From Helcobacillus massiliensis (GTDB lineage: Bacteria; Actinomycetota; Actinomycetes; Actinomycetales; Dermabacteraceae): a DNA stretch of 64,000 bases. A program made the translations under genes and the position numbers. Below the pieces are notes generated by a model. That model did no database searches. It had not been told where the DNA came from and saw only the letters and a program-made list of their open reading frames with translations. Shown in pieces: positions 63,501 through 64,000 of this stretch. Position 1 is the first letter of the stretch. Each line of letters opens with the position of its first letter. Location: positions 123,374 through 187,373 of the forward strand of contig NZ_JACHWP010000003.1 of NCBI RefSeq assembly GCF_014191425.1. The letters run 5' to 3'.

Positions 63501-63574
63501 CGACCCTGACCGGGCTTGAACCGGCGACCTCCGCCGTGACAGGGCGGCACTCTAACCAACTGAGCTACAGGGCC
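63501..63574 (-). tRNA. tRNA-Asp (anticodon GTC)
   Basis: Minus-strand cloverleaf: acceptor GGCCCTG/CAGGGTC with discriminator G, D-arm GCTCAGTTGGTTAGAGT, anticodon arm CCGCC-CTGTCAC-GGCGG (GTC) and T-arm CCGGTTCAAGCCCGG. CCA not encoded. Confidence 0.95.
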
Positions 63575-63668
63575 TCATTTTTTCCGCCCCTCTCGGAGCG
63601 ACAAGAAATACTCTACGCGACCCCAGGGCCGAGCGCCAATCCTGGGGCTGTGACTCTGATCGCACAGG

Positions 63669-64000
63669 TCAGGTCAGGTCCTTCAGCTCCTCCAGCAGCT
63701 CCGCCACACCGTCGAAGTCCTGGTCGGGACGGAACGGGAACTGCTCCAGCGTGCCCGGCTGCGTGATGCCCGTGTAGACGAGGAGCGTGTGCATGCCGGC
63801 TTCCATCCCGGCGACGATGTCGGTGTCCATCCGGTCGCCGATCATCGCGGTCGTCTCCGAGTGCGCCTCGATCTGGTTGAGGGCGGAGCGGAACATCATC
63901 GGGTTCGGCTTGCCCACCACATACGGGTGACGGCCCGTCGCCTCCGTGATCAGCGCCGAGACCGCGCCGGTGGCGGGCACGATGCCCTCTCGGGACGGAC
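63669..64000 (-). CDS. HAD-IIA (NagD-like) phosphatase, 5' part beyond the window
   Basis: C-terminal part of a NagD-type HAD phosphatase: GIVPATGAVSALITEATG, the Lys of YVVGKPNPMMF and motif IV IGDRMDTDIVAGMEAGMHTL are diagnostic. The frame is open through base 64000, so the N-terminal part is missing. 63575-63668 between it and tRNA-Asp shows no gene. Confidence 0.9.
   Translation of the reverse strand, partial: PSREGIVPATGAVSALITEATGRHPYVVGKPNPMMFRSALNQIEAHSETTAMIGDRMDTDIVAGMEAGMHTLLVYTGITQPGTLEQFPFRPDQDFDGVAELLEELKDLT

Noticed and set aside
63536..63766. 76-residue plus-strand frame
   Set aside because: Overlaps tRNA-Asp and the HAD gene on the other strand.

Overview
The window is dense, high-GC DNA (roughly 70 % G+C by eye) with G/C-rich third codon positions. 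It carries mycothiol genes (mshA, mshB, mshD), a PhoP-type direct repeat before pst, a fused MrpA/B antiporter subunit and many apparently leaderless genes. Together these point to an actinobacterium (Actinomycetota). A Micrococcales/Dermabacteraceae-like host is plausible, but genus cannot be fixed from this sequence. The first gene (sensor kinase) and the last (HAD phosphatase) run off the window.

Layout. 1-5.8 kb: sensor kinase, class II aldolase, and an ascorbate-type PTS (EIIAB, then EIIC) split by an opposing glutamine amidotransferase. 6-10.3 kb: UDP-glucose dehydrogenase, an orphan gene and the mntH-mntR manganese pair. 10.3-13.8 kb: a minus-strand run from a newly noted 35-residue membrane protein through nitrobindin, YgfZ, a FUSC membrane protein, DUF2516 and a small membrane protein. 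14-16.7 kb: membrane protein, mshD, and a NUDIX-phosphatase fusion. 16.7-21 kb: pstSCAB behind a PHO-box-like repeat. 21-25 kb: rhodanese-SDR and MFS-M20 peptidase pairs. 25-34 kb: purB-csoR (minus) and a hisC-like gene followed by branched-chain 2-oxoacid dehydrogenase E1a/E1b/E2, a CrcB pair and a CopD-CtaG fusion. 34-41.5 kb: flavoprotein monooxygenase, metY, HAD phosphatase, thioredoxin-NHL protein and a large membrane protein that looks like a catalytically dead H+-pyrophosphatase relative. 41.5-48 kb: short UvrA paralogue, secreted HNH/Excalibur nuclease, tRNA-Gly, dcd, orphan gene, UMF1-type MFS. 48-55 kb: six-gene Mrp/Mnh Na+/H+ antiporter operon. 55-58 kb: formate-THF ligase and a tandem-repeat membrane protein. 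58-60.6 kb: a Tat lipoprotein gene broken by one in-frame amber codon and an IS110-family insertion. 60.6-64 kb: tRNA-Phe, mshB-mshA, a membrane protein, tRNA-Asp and the partial phosphatase.

Regulatory architecture is the most informative layer. At least 14 transcription units have a TANNNT -10 box exactly 6-7 nt before the start codon, the signature of leaderless mRNAs. In two cases the TAG stop of the upstream gene is the first half of that box. In mntH the -10 lies inside a palindrome likely bound by MntR. The decamer GGCCGACGGG recurs far more often than expected, sometimes as inverted pairs at gene ends. Other structures to check are a 15-bp perfect inverted repeat after mrpG and an operator-like CGGTGCCC array before the broken lipoprotein gene.

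Most genes are core metabolism and ion homeostasis (Mn, phosphate, fluoride, Na+/H+, Cu sensing). I see no CRISPR array, prophage or biosynthetic gene cluster. The only mobile element is the IS110-type element.
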